Part shown: piece after piece, positions 1-6,651 of the stretch
How the letters are laid out: every line of letters starts with the position of its first letter
How positions within the stretch are numbered: the stretch's first letter is position 1
Source: Actinomyces marseillensis
GTDB taxonomy: Bacteria > Actinomycetota > Actinomycetes > Actinomycetales > Actinomycetaceae
Reading direction: 5' to 3'
DNA length: 64,000 bases
Assembly (NCBI RefSeq): GCF_900155605.1
Contig: NZ_LT707420.1
Location: 1,234,842 to 1,298,841, forward strand
Translations under genes and position numbers: made by a program
The notes under the pieces: model-generated
Seen by the model: only the letters and a program-made list of their open reading frames with translations
What the model was told of the DNA's origin: nothing
The model's database searches: none

Positions 1-516
1 CGTGAAGGGGACACCGTTCAAGAAACCGAGGAAGAGCGGCGGGTCGCCCAGAGGGGTCAGCAAACCGCCGCAGTTGGCCACGATGAAGATCGTAAAGAGG
101 ACGGTGTGGACCTTGTTCACACGCTCGCGGTTGGTGGCAAGCAGGGGACGGATCAACAGCATTGCCGCGCCGGTTGTTCCAATGAAAGATGCTAGAACGC
201 CGCCAATTACCAAGAAAATCGTGTTGTTCCGGGGAGTTGCCCGAATGTCGCCGGCGAGGTGAATACCGCCCGAGACCACGTAGAGCGAAAACAAAAGGCA
301 GATGAATTGGAAATACTCAATTCCCGTGTCAATGAGCGGAGCGCTTCCGGCTTTCCAGAACATCCAGGCGGTCGTCGGGATCGCCAAGACTAGTGCAACC
401 GTCAGCTGGCTGGAATTGCGTTCCCACCAGTGCGAGGTTGCAGGGATTAACGGCAAAACAGCGATGCAAGCGAGCATCGTGACGAATGGAATAAGTGACC
501 ACAAGGGGTATTCCAA
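1..516 (-). CDS. Putative ion transporter, NhaD/CitMHS_2-like (partial, 3' end outside window)
   Basis: The visible 172 residues are strongly hydrophobic with about five membrane segments, and the protein runs off the left edge of the window. The stretch GGLLTPLGDPPLFLGFL and the upstream pattern TTGAAMLLIRPLL are familiar from proteins annotated as sodium:proton antiporter or putative citrate transporter (ion transporter superfamily), so a cation/anion exchange role at the cytoplasmic membrane is likely. The substrate cannot be read from the sequence. I chose TTG at 516 because AAGGAG lies 5 bases before it and no ATG is nearby. The gene is divergent from the TauE-type permease at 656. Confidence 0.72.
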   Translation of the reverse strand, partial: MEYPLWSLIPFVTMLACIAVLPLIPATSHWWERNSSQLTVALVLAIPTTAWMFWKAGSAPLIDTGIEYFQFICLLFSLYVVSGGIHLAGDIRATPRNNTIFLVIGGVLASFIGTTGAAMLLIRPLLATNRERVNKVHTVLFTIFIVANCGGLLTPLGDPPLFLGFLNGVPFT

Positions 517-629
517 GGCAACTCCTTGACGTAAAAGCTATGCGGCAACCTGCCATATTCATCCTAGGACATGGGTGCATGGGTGGCACTGAGTGTCTTT
601 GCATGCGGTTATGGGGCATCTATCACGCT

Positions 630-635
630 TAAAAT
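630..635 (+). promoter_or_regulatory. Candidate -10 element for the TauE-type permease
   Basis: TAAAAT matches the consensus -10 hexamer at five of six positions and lies 20 bases before the start at 656. The expected transcription start would leave only a very short leader containing the AAGGAG ribosome site at 645-650. No convincing -35 element is seen. Confidence 0.35.
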
Positions 636-655
636 GGAGGGTACAAGGAGGACGG

Positions 656-1474
656 ATGTCACAGGCAACGCGAAATGCCCTGATCCTGATTATTGCGGGG
701 CTCTTCGCTGGTTTTCTTTCGGGAATGTTTGGGATTGGCGGTGGGACGGTCATTGTCCCTGCGCTCATGGCGGTGGGGTTTTCCCAGCGTCAGGCCTCGG
801 CTTCAAGTCTTCTTGCAATTGTCCCCACGTGTTTGTCGGGAGTCATCTCCTACTCCTGGTCGGGGCGCATTGCCTGGGTTCCGGCATTGTTGATGACGAT
901 TGGAATGCTCATCGGCGTGCAGGGAGGAACGTGGCTGCTCGCGCGTATGCGTGAAGTGGCTTTGCGCTGGTGCTTCGTTGCCTTCATCCTGACGCTGATC
1001 GCGCTTCAGGTCTTCTACGTTCCCGCACGTGAGGGCGTGCTCACCATGAGCGTTGCGATTGCCTGCGCTCTGGTCGCCATCGGGCTAATCTGTGGTTTCC
1101 TCGCGGGGCTACTTGGAATCGGTGGGGGAGCAGTTGCAGTTCCGGGGCTGACTTTGCTGGGAATGTCTGACCTGGGCGCGCGCGGGGTCTCTATGGTCGT
1201 CATGCTCCCGGGTGCGCTAAGCGGGACCTTCACGAACTATCGCCGAGGCCTCCTGTACTTGGGGCCAGCACTGACGGTGGGCGTCGCTGCGGTATGCGCA
1301 GTTCCAGTGGGTGCTTGGTGTGCCTCGGTGTTGTCTCCGCGGGTGGACGCTCTGCTTTTTGCAGCATGGTTCGCAGTGCTTTTAGTGCGCTCAATTATTG
1401 CGGCGCGAAAAGTGCCCCGAACAGGATTCGAACCTGCGACCTTTCGCTCCGGAGGCGAACGCTCTATCCACTGA
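656..1474 (+). CDS. TauE/SafE-family (sulfite exporter-like) membrane permease
   Basis: The 272-residue protein has about eight membrane segments in two related halves. Each half has the glycine-rich signature of the family: GMFGIGGGTVIVPAL in the first and GLLGIGGGAVAVPGL in the second. TauE/SafE proteins are integral membrane carriers linked to export of sulfite, sulfonates or other organic anions; the substrate here is unknown. The ATG at 656 is chosen because AAGGAG precedes it by 5 bases. The frame stays open into the oppositely oriented tRNA-Arg gene, so the last 20 or so residues (VPRTGFEPATF...) are an antisense read-through of the tRNA. The stop lies inside the tRNA. Confidence 0.85.
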   Translation: MSQATRNALILIIAGLFAGFLSGMFGIGGGTVIVPALMAVGFSQRQASASSLLAIVPTCLSGVISYSWSGRIAWVPALLMTIGMLIGVQGGTWLLARMREVALRWCFVAFILTLIALQVFYVPAREGVLTMSVAIACALVAIGLICGFLAGLLGIGGGAVAVPGLTLLGMSDLGARGVSMVVMLPGALSGTFTNYRRGLLYLGPALTVGVAAVCAVPVGAWCASVLSPRVDALLFAAWFAVLLVRSIIAARKVPRTGFEPATFRSGGERSIH

Positions 1475-1485
1475 GCTATCGGGGC
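1413..1485 (-). tRNA. tRNA-Arg (anticodon CCG)
   Basis: The minus strand folds as a complete 73-nt cloverleaf. The acceptor stem is GCCCCGA paired with TCGGGGC, followed by discriminator A. The anticodon stem-loop TTCGC-CTCCGGA-GCGAA has CCG at positions 34-36, and the T-arm contains GGTTCGAATCC. No CCA is encoded. It overlaps by 62 bases with the 3' end of the convergent permease gene. Confidence 0.96.
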
Positions 1486-1494
1486 AACTACGTC

Positions 1495-1522
1495 AGTTTA
1501 TCAGTCTTTAGCCCCAGCTCAA
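1495..1522 (-). promoter_or_regulatory. Candidate promoter of tRNA-Arg
   Basis: On the minus strand TTGAGC (-35, 1522-1517) is followed after 16 bases by TAAACT (-10, 1500-1495). The mature tRNA 5' end lies 10 bases further on, the expected distance for a short precursor leader. Confidence 0.5.
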
Positions 1523-1546
1523 ACGCTAGTCTTTAAGGCTGGCTAC

Positions 1547-1563
1547 CCCCTATCATGTAGGGG
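1547..1563 (+). promoter_or_regulatory. Inverted repeat and possible promoter before rpiB
   Basis: CCCCTA-TCATG-TAGGGG is a perfect 6-bp inverted repeat with a 5-base centre, 33 bases before the rpiB start. It contains TATCAT, a possible -10 hexamer. It could be an operator over the promoter or a small hairpin; the sequence alone does not decide. Confidence 0.35.
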
Positions 1564-1595
1564 TTCGCAGTCCTCACAATCGAATGGAACTTCAT

Positions 1596-2033
1596 ATGCG
1601 CGTTCATATTGCGACTGATCATGCAGGTTTTGAACTCAAGGAACATCTGGTAGGCGTTCTGCGCGATGCCGGCTACGAAGTCGTGGACCATGGTGCAACT
1701 AGCTATGACCCCAATGATGACTACCCTCAGATGTGCATTGCAGCGGCCGAAGGCGTCGCCGCTGAACCGGGCTCTCTGGGCGTTGTCATTGGAGGCTCTG
1801 GAAACGGTGAGCAGATGGCTGCAAACCTCGTCAAGGGAGTTCGTGCGGCTCTGGTGTGGAATGAAGAGATCGCGGTTCTTGCTCGCGAGCACAACAATGC
1901 CAATGTCATTTCCGTTGGCGCTCGCCAGCATTCCCTCGAAGATGCCACGCGTTTTGTTCTGACCTTCCTGTCGACGCCCTTCAGCGAAGATGAGCGTCAC
2001 AAGCGTCGCATCGCCGTCATGGATGCCTACTGA
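1596..2033 (+). CDS. rpiB: Ribose-5-phosphate isomerase B
   Basis: This 145-residue cytoplasmic enzyme interconverts ribose-5-phosphate and ribulose-5-phosphate in the pentose phosphate pathway. The N-terminus reads MRVHIATDHAGFELK, typical of the RpiB/LacAB family. The phosphate-binding segment VIGGSGNGEQMAANLVKGVRAA and the later NVISVGAR are also conserved. Family RpiB proteins are usually 145-160 residues, so the length fits. An upstream in-frame ATG at 1584 would add MELH; I prefer 1596 because it matches the family N-terminus. The gene is convergent with mntH, whose stop is 8 bases away. Confidence 0.93.
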   Translation: MRVHIATDHAGFELKEHLVGVLRDAGYEVVDHGATSYDPNDDYPQMCIAAAEGVAAEPGSLGVVIGGSGNGEQMAANLVKGVRAALVWNEEIAVLAREHNNANVISVGARQHSLEDATRFVLTFLSTPFSEDERHKRRIAVMDAY

Positions 2034-2041
2034 TAGATCCT

Positions 2042-3274
2042 CTAGCCCTGACCGGTGATGGTTAGGTAAGCAAGAAGAATATTGAGCAGAATAATTGCCG
2101 CTGCAATCACGGAAGCCACTGTGATTGTCAGCGGCTTATTCGCGTACTCGCCCATGACTTCTTTGGATCGGGTCAGTCGCATGAGGGGAACGATCGCAAA
2201 GGGAATTCCAAAGGACAAGGCGACCTGAGAAAGGACTAAGGCCCAGGTCGGTTCTGCCCCCATTCCCAAGATGATGAGCGCCGGAATAATGGTGACGAGT
2301 CTGCGCGCTAGAAGGGGGACGTTCACGTGGAGGAGTCCGTTCATGATTTCAGAACCCGCGTAGGCGCCAACTGAAGTCGAGGCCAAGCCCGAAGCCAGAA
2401 GACCGAGTGCAAAAATTGTTGAAACCGTTGGACCCAATGCGTGTGCGATCGCGTGGTAGGCACCCTCGATTGTGTCTGTTCCTTCAACTCCGGATAGTGC
2501 AGATGCCGCAAGAAGGAGCAGGCCGATGTTCACGATTCCCGCAATGCTCAGTGCCCACAAAATATCGTGGCGTGTTGCTCGAAGGAGCGCTCTCTTGTGG
2601 GGGTGCTCAACCTCAGGATCGGTGTGGTGGTCATTGACTAAGGATGAGTGCAAGTAAATCGCGTGAGGCATGACCGTCGCGCCAAGCATGGATGCGGCAA
2701 CCAAGATCGAATCGGAACCCTTGAAGCGTGGGATCAGCCCCGAGGCTACTTCCGACCACTGTGGGGGAGCGAAGAAGAGTCCTGCAAGGAATCCGGCTGT
2801 GATGACAACGAGCATCCCGATGATGACTGCTTCGAAGATGTTTTGACGGCGTCCTTGGAAGAGCAAGATCACGATGGATGCAGCGCCGATGATGACGCCC
2901 GACCATAGGAGCGGAATGCCGAAGAGAAGGTTGAGAGCGATAGCTCCGCCGATGACTTCCGCAAGGTCCGTTGCCGCTGCAACGAGCTCAGCTTGGAGCC
3001 AGAAAAGGATGCGGTTGCGGGGGCGAAGGCGACTTCCCAAGAGAGCAGGAAGAGACTGTCCGGTGACGATTCCGAGCTTTGCAGAGAGATATTGAACAAG
3101 CATCGCTGCGATATTGGATAGGACAAGAACCCAGACCAAAAGGTAGCCGTAGCGCGCGCCAGCTGTAATATTCGCGGCGACGTTTCCGGGATCGACGTAG
3201 GCGATTGCGGCGATGAATGCAGGCCCCATGAGTGCAAAAAGCCGATGTTGTTTGAGACGGTGCCCGCTTGCCAT
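2042..3274 (-). CDS. mntH: Nramp-family manganese/divalent metal transporter
   Basis: The 410-residue protein has about eleven membrane segments and both Nramp metal-site signatures: DPGN in the first helix (residues 28-31) and MPHAIYLHS in the sixth. These residues coordinate Mn2+ during proton-coupled uptake across the cytoplasmic membrane. The ATG at 3274 follows GGGGGA; an in-frame TTG at 3295 would add seven residues but lacks a ribosome site. It is divergent from argS. A manganese-type MntR regulator is encoded at 55513 in the same window and is the obvious candidate repressor, although I did not identify an operator common to both. Confidence 0.93.
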   Translation of the reverse strand: MASGHRLKQHRLFALMGPAFIAAIAYVDPGNVAANITAGARYGYLLVWVLVLSNIAAMLVQYLSAKLGIVTGQSLPALLGSRLRPRNRILFWLQAELVAAATDLAEVIGGAIALNLLFGIPLLWSGVIIGAASIVILLFQGRRQNIFEAVIIGMLVVITAGFLAGLFFAPPQWSEVASGLIPRFKGSDSILVAASMLGATVMPHAIYLHSSLVNDHHTDPEVEHPHKRALLRATRHDILWALSIAGIVNIGLLLLAASALSGVEGTDTIEGAYHAIAHALGPTVSTIFALGLLASGLASTSVGAYAGSEIMNGLLHVNVPLLARRLVTIIPALIILGMGAEPTWALVLSQVALSFGIPFAIVPLMRLTRSKEVMGEYANKPLTITVASVIAAAIILLNILLAYLTITGQG

Positions 3275-3327
3275 TGTTCCCCCGACGCTTGTCAATCTTC
3301 GTATAACCGAACTTTACTCCACTATTT

Positions 3328-3341
3328 TGTGAGCTGTCACA
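3328..3341. promoter_or_regulatory. Palindromic operator-like site between mntH and argS
   Basis: TGTGA-GCTG-TCACA is a dyad in the divergent intergenic region. Its half-sites resemble CRP/GlxR-family sites, but the spacer is 4 instead of the usual 6 bases. Which gene it controls, if any, is unknown. Confidence 0.3.
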
Positions 3342-3377
3342 GATCAATGCGTGTGGCACAGGTGCAAGGCAAACTAT

Positions 3378-3383
3378 TACCCT
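3378..3383 (+). promoter_or_regulatory. argS: Candidate -10 element of a leaderless argS transcript
   Basis: TACCCT ends 6 bases before the GTG start of argS, the spacing expected when transcription begins at the start codon. There is no Shine-Dalgarno sequence before the GTG. A 6-bp inverted repeat (ACTATT/AATAGT, 3373-3391) overlaps the same region. Confidence 0.4.
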
Positions 3384-3389
3384 TAAATA

Positions 3390-5069
3390 GTGACTCCAGA
3401 AGAACTTGCATCCCATATTCATGATTTATTGCTCGCCGAGATCGCTCAGGGACATCTGTCTCTCGATCCTGCCGACGTCCCCGACACAGTGAAGGTTGAG
3501 CGTCCTCGAAATAGAGATCACGGCGACTGGGCAAGCAATATCGCTATGCAGCTCGCCAAAAAAGCTGGGATGAATCCGCGTGACTTTGCACAGATCCTTG
3601 TCAGCGGTCTCAACGAACTCGAGGGCATTGACAGTGCCGAAATCGCCGGTCCCGGTTTTATTAATATTCGTCTTGCTGCAGCTTCTGCGGGCGAACTTGC
3701 CCGCACTATCGTCGACGCCGGTGGTGCTTTCGGCCGCGGTGAGTCCATGAAGGGACTGCACATTAACCTGGAGTATGTCTCCGCTAACCCGACCGGTCCG
3801 GTTCACTTGGGCGGTGCGCGTTGGGCAGCCGTCGGTGACTCTCTCGCGCGCTTGATGAAGGCAACGGGTGCGAAGGTAACCCGCGAGTACTACTTCAACG
3901 ATCATGGCTCGCAGATTGATCGCTTCGCGCGTTCGCTCTACGCGCGCGCGATGGGACATGAAGCTCCTGAAGATGGTTATGGCGGCCAGTACATCGCTGA
4001 TATCGCTGCCCAGGTACGCGAAGATGCGGTCGCGGCAGGAGAGCCTGATCCGGTCACGCTTCCCGAAGAAGAAGCCGTTGAGGCATTCCGTGCGCGTGGT
4101 GTTGAGCTGATGTTCGATGAGATCAAGCAGCGTCTGCGCGATTTCCGTTCTGAGTTCGATGTCTTCTTCCATGAGGACTCACTGCATAATTCCGGTGCAG
4201 TTGATGCAGCAATCGAGACCTTGCGCAAGCGTGGTGAGGTTTTTGATCAAGACGGAGCCGTGTGGCTGCGGACAACCTCCTACGGAGACGACAAGGACCG
4301 TGTGCTCATCAAGTCTGATGGCCAGGCCGCTTACTTCGCCGGCGACGTTGCCTACTACCTTGATAAGCGTCACCGTGGCGCCGACGTTGCGATCTATCTC
4401 TTGGGCGCTGACCACCACGGCTACATTGGTCGAATGATGGCAATGTGTGAGGCTTTCGGTGATAAACCGGGCGTCAACATGCAGATCCTTATCGGACAGA
4501 TGGTGAACTTGGTGAAGGACGGCGTCCCTGTCCGCATGTCCAAGCGCGCTGGAACCATTGTCACCCTTGACGATCTTGTCGACGCTGTGGGTGTGGATGC
4601 TGCTCGCTATGCGCTTGTTCGTGTCTCAATGGATTCAAACCTCGATATCGATCTGGATCTCTTGGGATCGAATACGAATGAGAACCCTGTGTACTACGTG
4701 CAGTATGCGCATGCTCGCACCCAAAATGTTGCGCGTAATGCTGCCGAACACGGTGTGAGCCGCGAGGCTGGTTTCAATCCTGCAGCACTCGATACCGCAG
4801 CTGATAGTGACCTTCTCGGAGTGCTTGCGCAGTTCCCTGCGCAGGTTGCTCAGGCTGCTGACTTGCGTGAACCGCACCGCGTTGCGCGTTACCTCGAGCA
4901 GCTCGCAGCCGCCTACCACACGTGGTATGGCCAGTGCCGTGTCACTCCTCGCGGGGAAGACCCGGTGGATGAAGGCCACGTTGCACGCTTGTGGCTCAAT
5001 GATGCTGTTGCCCAGGTACTGCGTAGTGGCCTGGACCTTCTCGGTGTTGCGGCTCCCGAGCGTATGTGA
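3390..5069 (+). CDS. argS: Arginyl-tRNA synthetase
   Basis: This class I aminoacyl-tRNA synthetase of 559 residues charges tRNA-Arg. It begins with the Arg-specific N-terminal domain. It carries the adenylate-binding motif [12 protein letters not shown] in its actinobacterial form (HLGG in place of HIGH) and the KMSKS-equivalent RMSKRAGT, and ends with the DALR anticodon-binding domain, whose terminus [10 protein letters not shown] is typical. The start is GTG at 3390 without a ribosome site, apparently leaderless. A strong hairpin terminator follows at 5090. The tRNA-Arg(CCG) gene in this window is one of its substrates. Confidence 0.97.
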   Translation: MTPEELASHIHDLLLAEIAQGHLSLDPADVPDTVKVERPRNRDHGDWASNIAMQLAKKAGMNPRDFAQILVSGLNELEGIDSAEIAGPGFINIRLAAASAGELARTIVDAGGAFGRGESMKGLHINLEYVSANPTGPVHLGGARWAAVGDSLARLMKATGAKVTREYYFNDHGSQIDRFARSLYARAMGHEAPEDGYGGQYIADIAAQVREDAVAAGEPDPVTLPEEEAVEAFRARGVELMFDEIKQRLRDFRSEFDVFFHEDSLHNSGAVDAAIETLRKRGEVFDQDGAVWLRTTSYGDDKDRVLIKSDGQAAYFAGDVAYYLDKRHRGADVAIYLLGADHHGYIGRMMAMCEAFGDKPGVNMQILIGQMVNLVKDGVPVRMSKRAGTIVTLDDLVDAVGVDAARYALVRVSMDSNLDIDLDLLGSNTNENPVYYVQYAHARTQNVARNAAEHGVSREAGFNPAALDTAADSDLLGVLAQFPAQVAQAADLREPHRVARYLEQLAAAYHTWYGQCRVTPRGEDPVDEGHVARLWLNDAVAQVLRSGLDLLGVAAPERM

Positions 5070-5089
5070 AGGTAGTTGGAAAGACGCCG

Positions 5090-5125
5090 TTGGCCCCGCA
5101 GTTTCATTCGAAACTGCGGGGCCAA
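5090..5125. terminator. Strong hairpin terminator after argS
   Basis: A perfect 16-bp stem, TTGGCCCCGCAGTTTC and its complement, encloses a 4-base ATTC loop and is followed on the plus strand by CTTGTTT. It lies between the convergent argS and RclA-like genes and could act in both directions. Confidence 0.85.
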
Positions 5126-5174
5126 CTTGTTTCAGCCTTCGACAGGAGCAGATTCCCTGGGCATCGGGCTTAAA

Positions 5175-6557
5175 TTAGGCAAGAGAATCAAAGAGGATGT
5201 TGAGTCCCTCGCTCATGGTCGGGTGTGCGATGGGAAGCATGCGAAGCTGCTCGTAGGTTAGTCCTGCTTCCATTGCAACTTGAACCGCAGTAATAACTTC
5301 ACCCGATTGGGGGCCTACAAGGGTAGCTCCCAAAATCTTGTGGGTATGCGCATCAACGATCGCCTTCCACTTTCCAGTTGTATCGCGCATAGTCTTTGCT
5401 CGAGGAATCGCAGCCGTGTCAATCGAAGCGACAAGAACATCAAGACCGCGCTGCGTGGCTTCGGTTTCGTTGATACCAATACGGCCCAGCTCGGGATGAG
5501 CAAAGAGTGCCCAGGGGATCACTCGACCAGCCTTCGAGGTTCGCGGGTCATCCAGGGAAACTCCGTCCATCTGCTCGCGGATAATGCGGTAGTCGTTCCA
5601 CGAGGCGTGGGTGAACATCGGGGTTCCCGCGCAGTCACCTGCTGCCCATACGCCCTCAACGGGGGTGCGCAAGTGATCGTCAACCTCGATGAAGCCTCGC
5701 TCACTCAGGCGAATCCCGGCCTCGGCAAGGCCAATGCCATCGGTGTTGGGAACGCGCCCTGCCGCAACCAATACGCGCTCGGCGATGACTTCGCGCCCAT
5801 CAGAGAGGTCAATTCGGATGGTGTCGCCGTCCTTTTCAGCCGACTGTGCGCGGGCACCGGTGAGGACAGTCACGCCCTGCTTGCTGAGCACATCCTGGTA
5901 GATCGCAGCGATATCGGGGTCCTCGCGATCGAGAATATGCTCGCCCGAAGCGATCACAGTGACCTGCGAACCGAAGGTTGCCATCATCGAGGCGAACTCG
6001 ACGCCGATGTATCCACCGCCAATGATTGCCAACGAGGAAGGGATTTCTTCGAGGCGGAGGATGTCTTCGCTATCCCATGCGCCTGCTTCCCACAGGCCTG
6101 GAATCGGAGGGTGCGCGGGGCGTGTTCCGAGGTTGAGAAGGACTTTGTCGGAGTGGAGCTGGCGTGTCGTACCGTCTTCCATGACAACTTCGACGCTGTG
6201 CGCATCGAGAAGCCTGGCGCTTCCACGCATGAAATCGATCCCGGGGGCAGAGAAGAACTTTTCATGCGCGGCGATCATCGCTGAGACAATGCCATTCTTG
6301 TGCGCGCGCAGCTTCTCAAGGTCGATGTGGACGTTCCCAGTCCCTTCGACACCGAAGACAGAATCATTGCGAGCCTCGTCGAGGCGACGAGCCGAAGCAA
6401 CGAGGGACTTTGTGGGGATACACGCCACGTTAATGCAGGTACCGCCGATGAACTGCCGTTCAATGAGCGCGACCTTCCATCCCTGTTTCGCGCGGTTCAT
6501 TGCCAGAGATTTGCCGGCCTTACCGCCGCCAACAACGATGAGATCAAAGTTCTCCAT
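5175..6557 (-). CDS. FAD-dependent pyridine nucleotide-disulfide oxidoreductase, RclA/mercuric-reductase-like
   Basis: The 460-residue flavoprotein has the full class I layout. The N-terminal FAD site is VVGGGKAGKSLA. The redox-active disulfide is in GGTCINVACIPTK, with two Cys five apart. The NAD(P) site is IIGGGYIGVEFAS, the second FAD motif is AAGDCAG, and the dimerisation domain ends in PIAHPTMSEGL. The family includes mercuric reductase, RclA (reactive-chlorine resistance) and dihydrolipoamide dehydrogenase. The lack of an N-terminal HMA domain or C-terminal Cys pair argues against true mercuric reductase, and no 2-oxoacid dehydrogenase genes are nearby. Start ATG 6557 follows GGAAGG; an ATG at 6572 lacks a good site. 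Confidence 0.85.
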   Translation of the reverse strand: MENFDLIVVGGGKAGKSLAMNRAKQGWKVALIERQFIGGTCINVACIPTKSLVASARRLDEARNDSVFGVEGTGNVHIDLEKLRAHKNGIVSAMIAAHEKFFSAPGIDFMRGSARLLDAHSVEVVMEDGTTRQLHSDKVLLNLGTRPAHPPIPGLWEAGAWDSEDILRLEEIPSSLAIIGGGYIGVEFASMMATFGSQVTVIASGEHILDREDPDIAAIYQDVLSKQGVTVLTGARAQSAEKDGDTIRIDLSDGREVIAERVLVAAGRVPNTDGIGLAEAGIRLSERGFIEVDDHLRTPVEGVWAAGDCAGTPMFTHASWNDYRIIREQMDGVSLDDPRTSKAGRVIPWALFAHPELGRIGINETEATQRGLDVLVASIDTAAIPRAKTMRDTTGKWKAIVDAHTHKILGATLVGPQSGEVITAVQVAMEAGLTYEQLRMLPIAHPTMSEGLNILFDSLA

Positions 6558-6572
6558 GGCCTGTCCTTCCAT

Positions 6573-6600
6573 CTATCAAGGCCCACTTCATCCACTTCAA
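6573..6600 (-). promoter_or_regulatory. Weak candidate promoter of the RclA-like gene
   Basis: On the minus strand TTGAAG (6600-6595) and TGATAG (6578-6573) are separated by 16 bases and lie just before the ribosome site of the flavoprotein gene. Both hexamers match consensus only partly. Confidence 0.3.
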
Positions 6601-6651
6601 CGACATGAATGGCAGGGCATTCCCTGTTTCGTAGGAAGGTGAGGGGAATCA

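Noticed and set aside
5280-6284. 334-codon open frame opposite the flavoprotein gene
   Set aside because: It is a shadow frame; the minus-strand product has all the expected oxidoreductase motifs.
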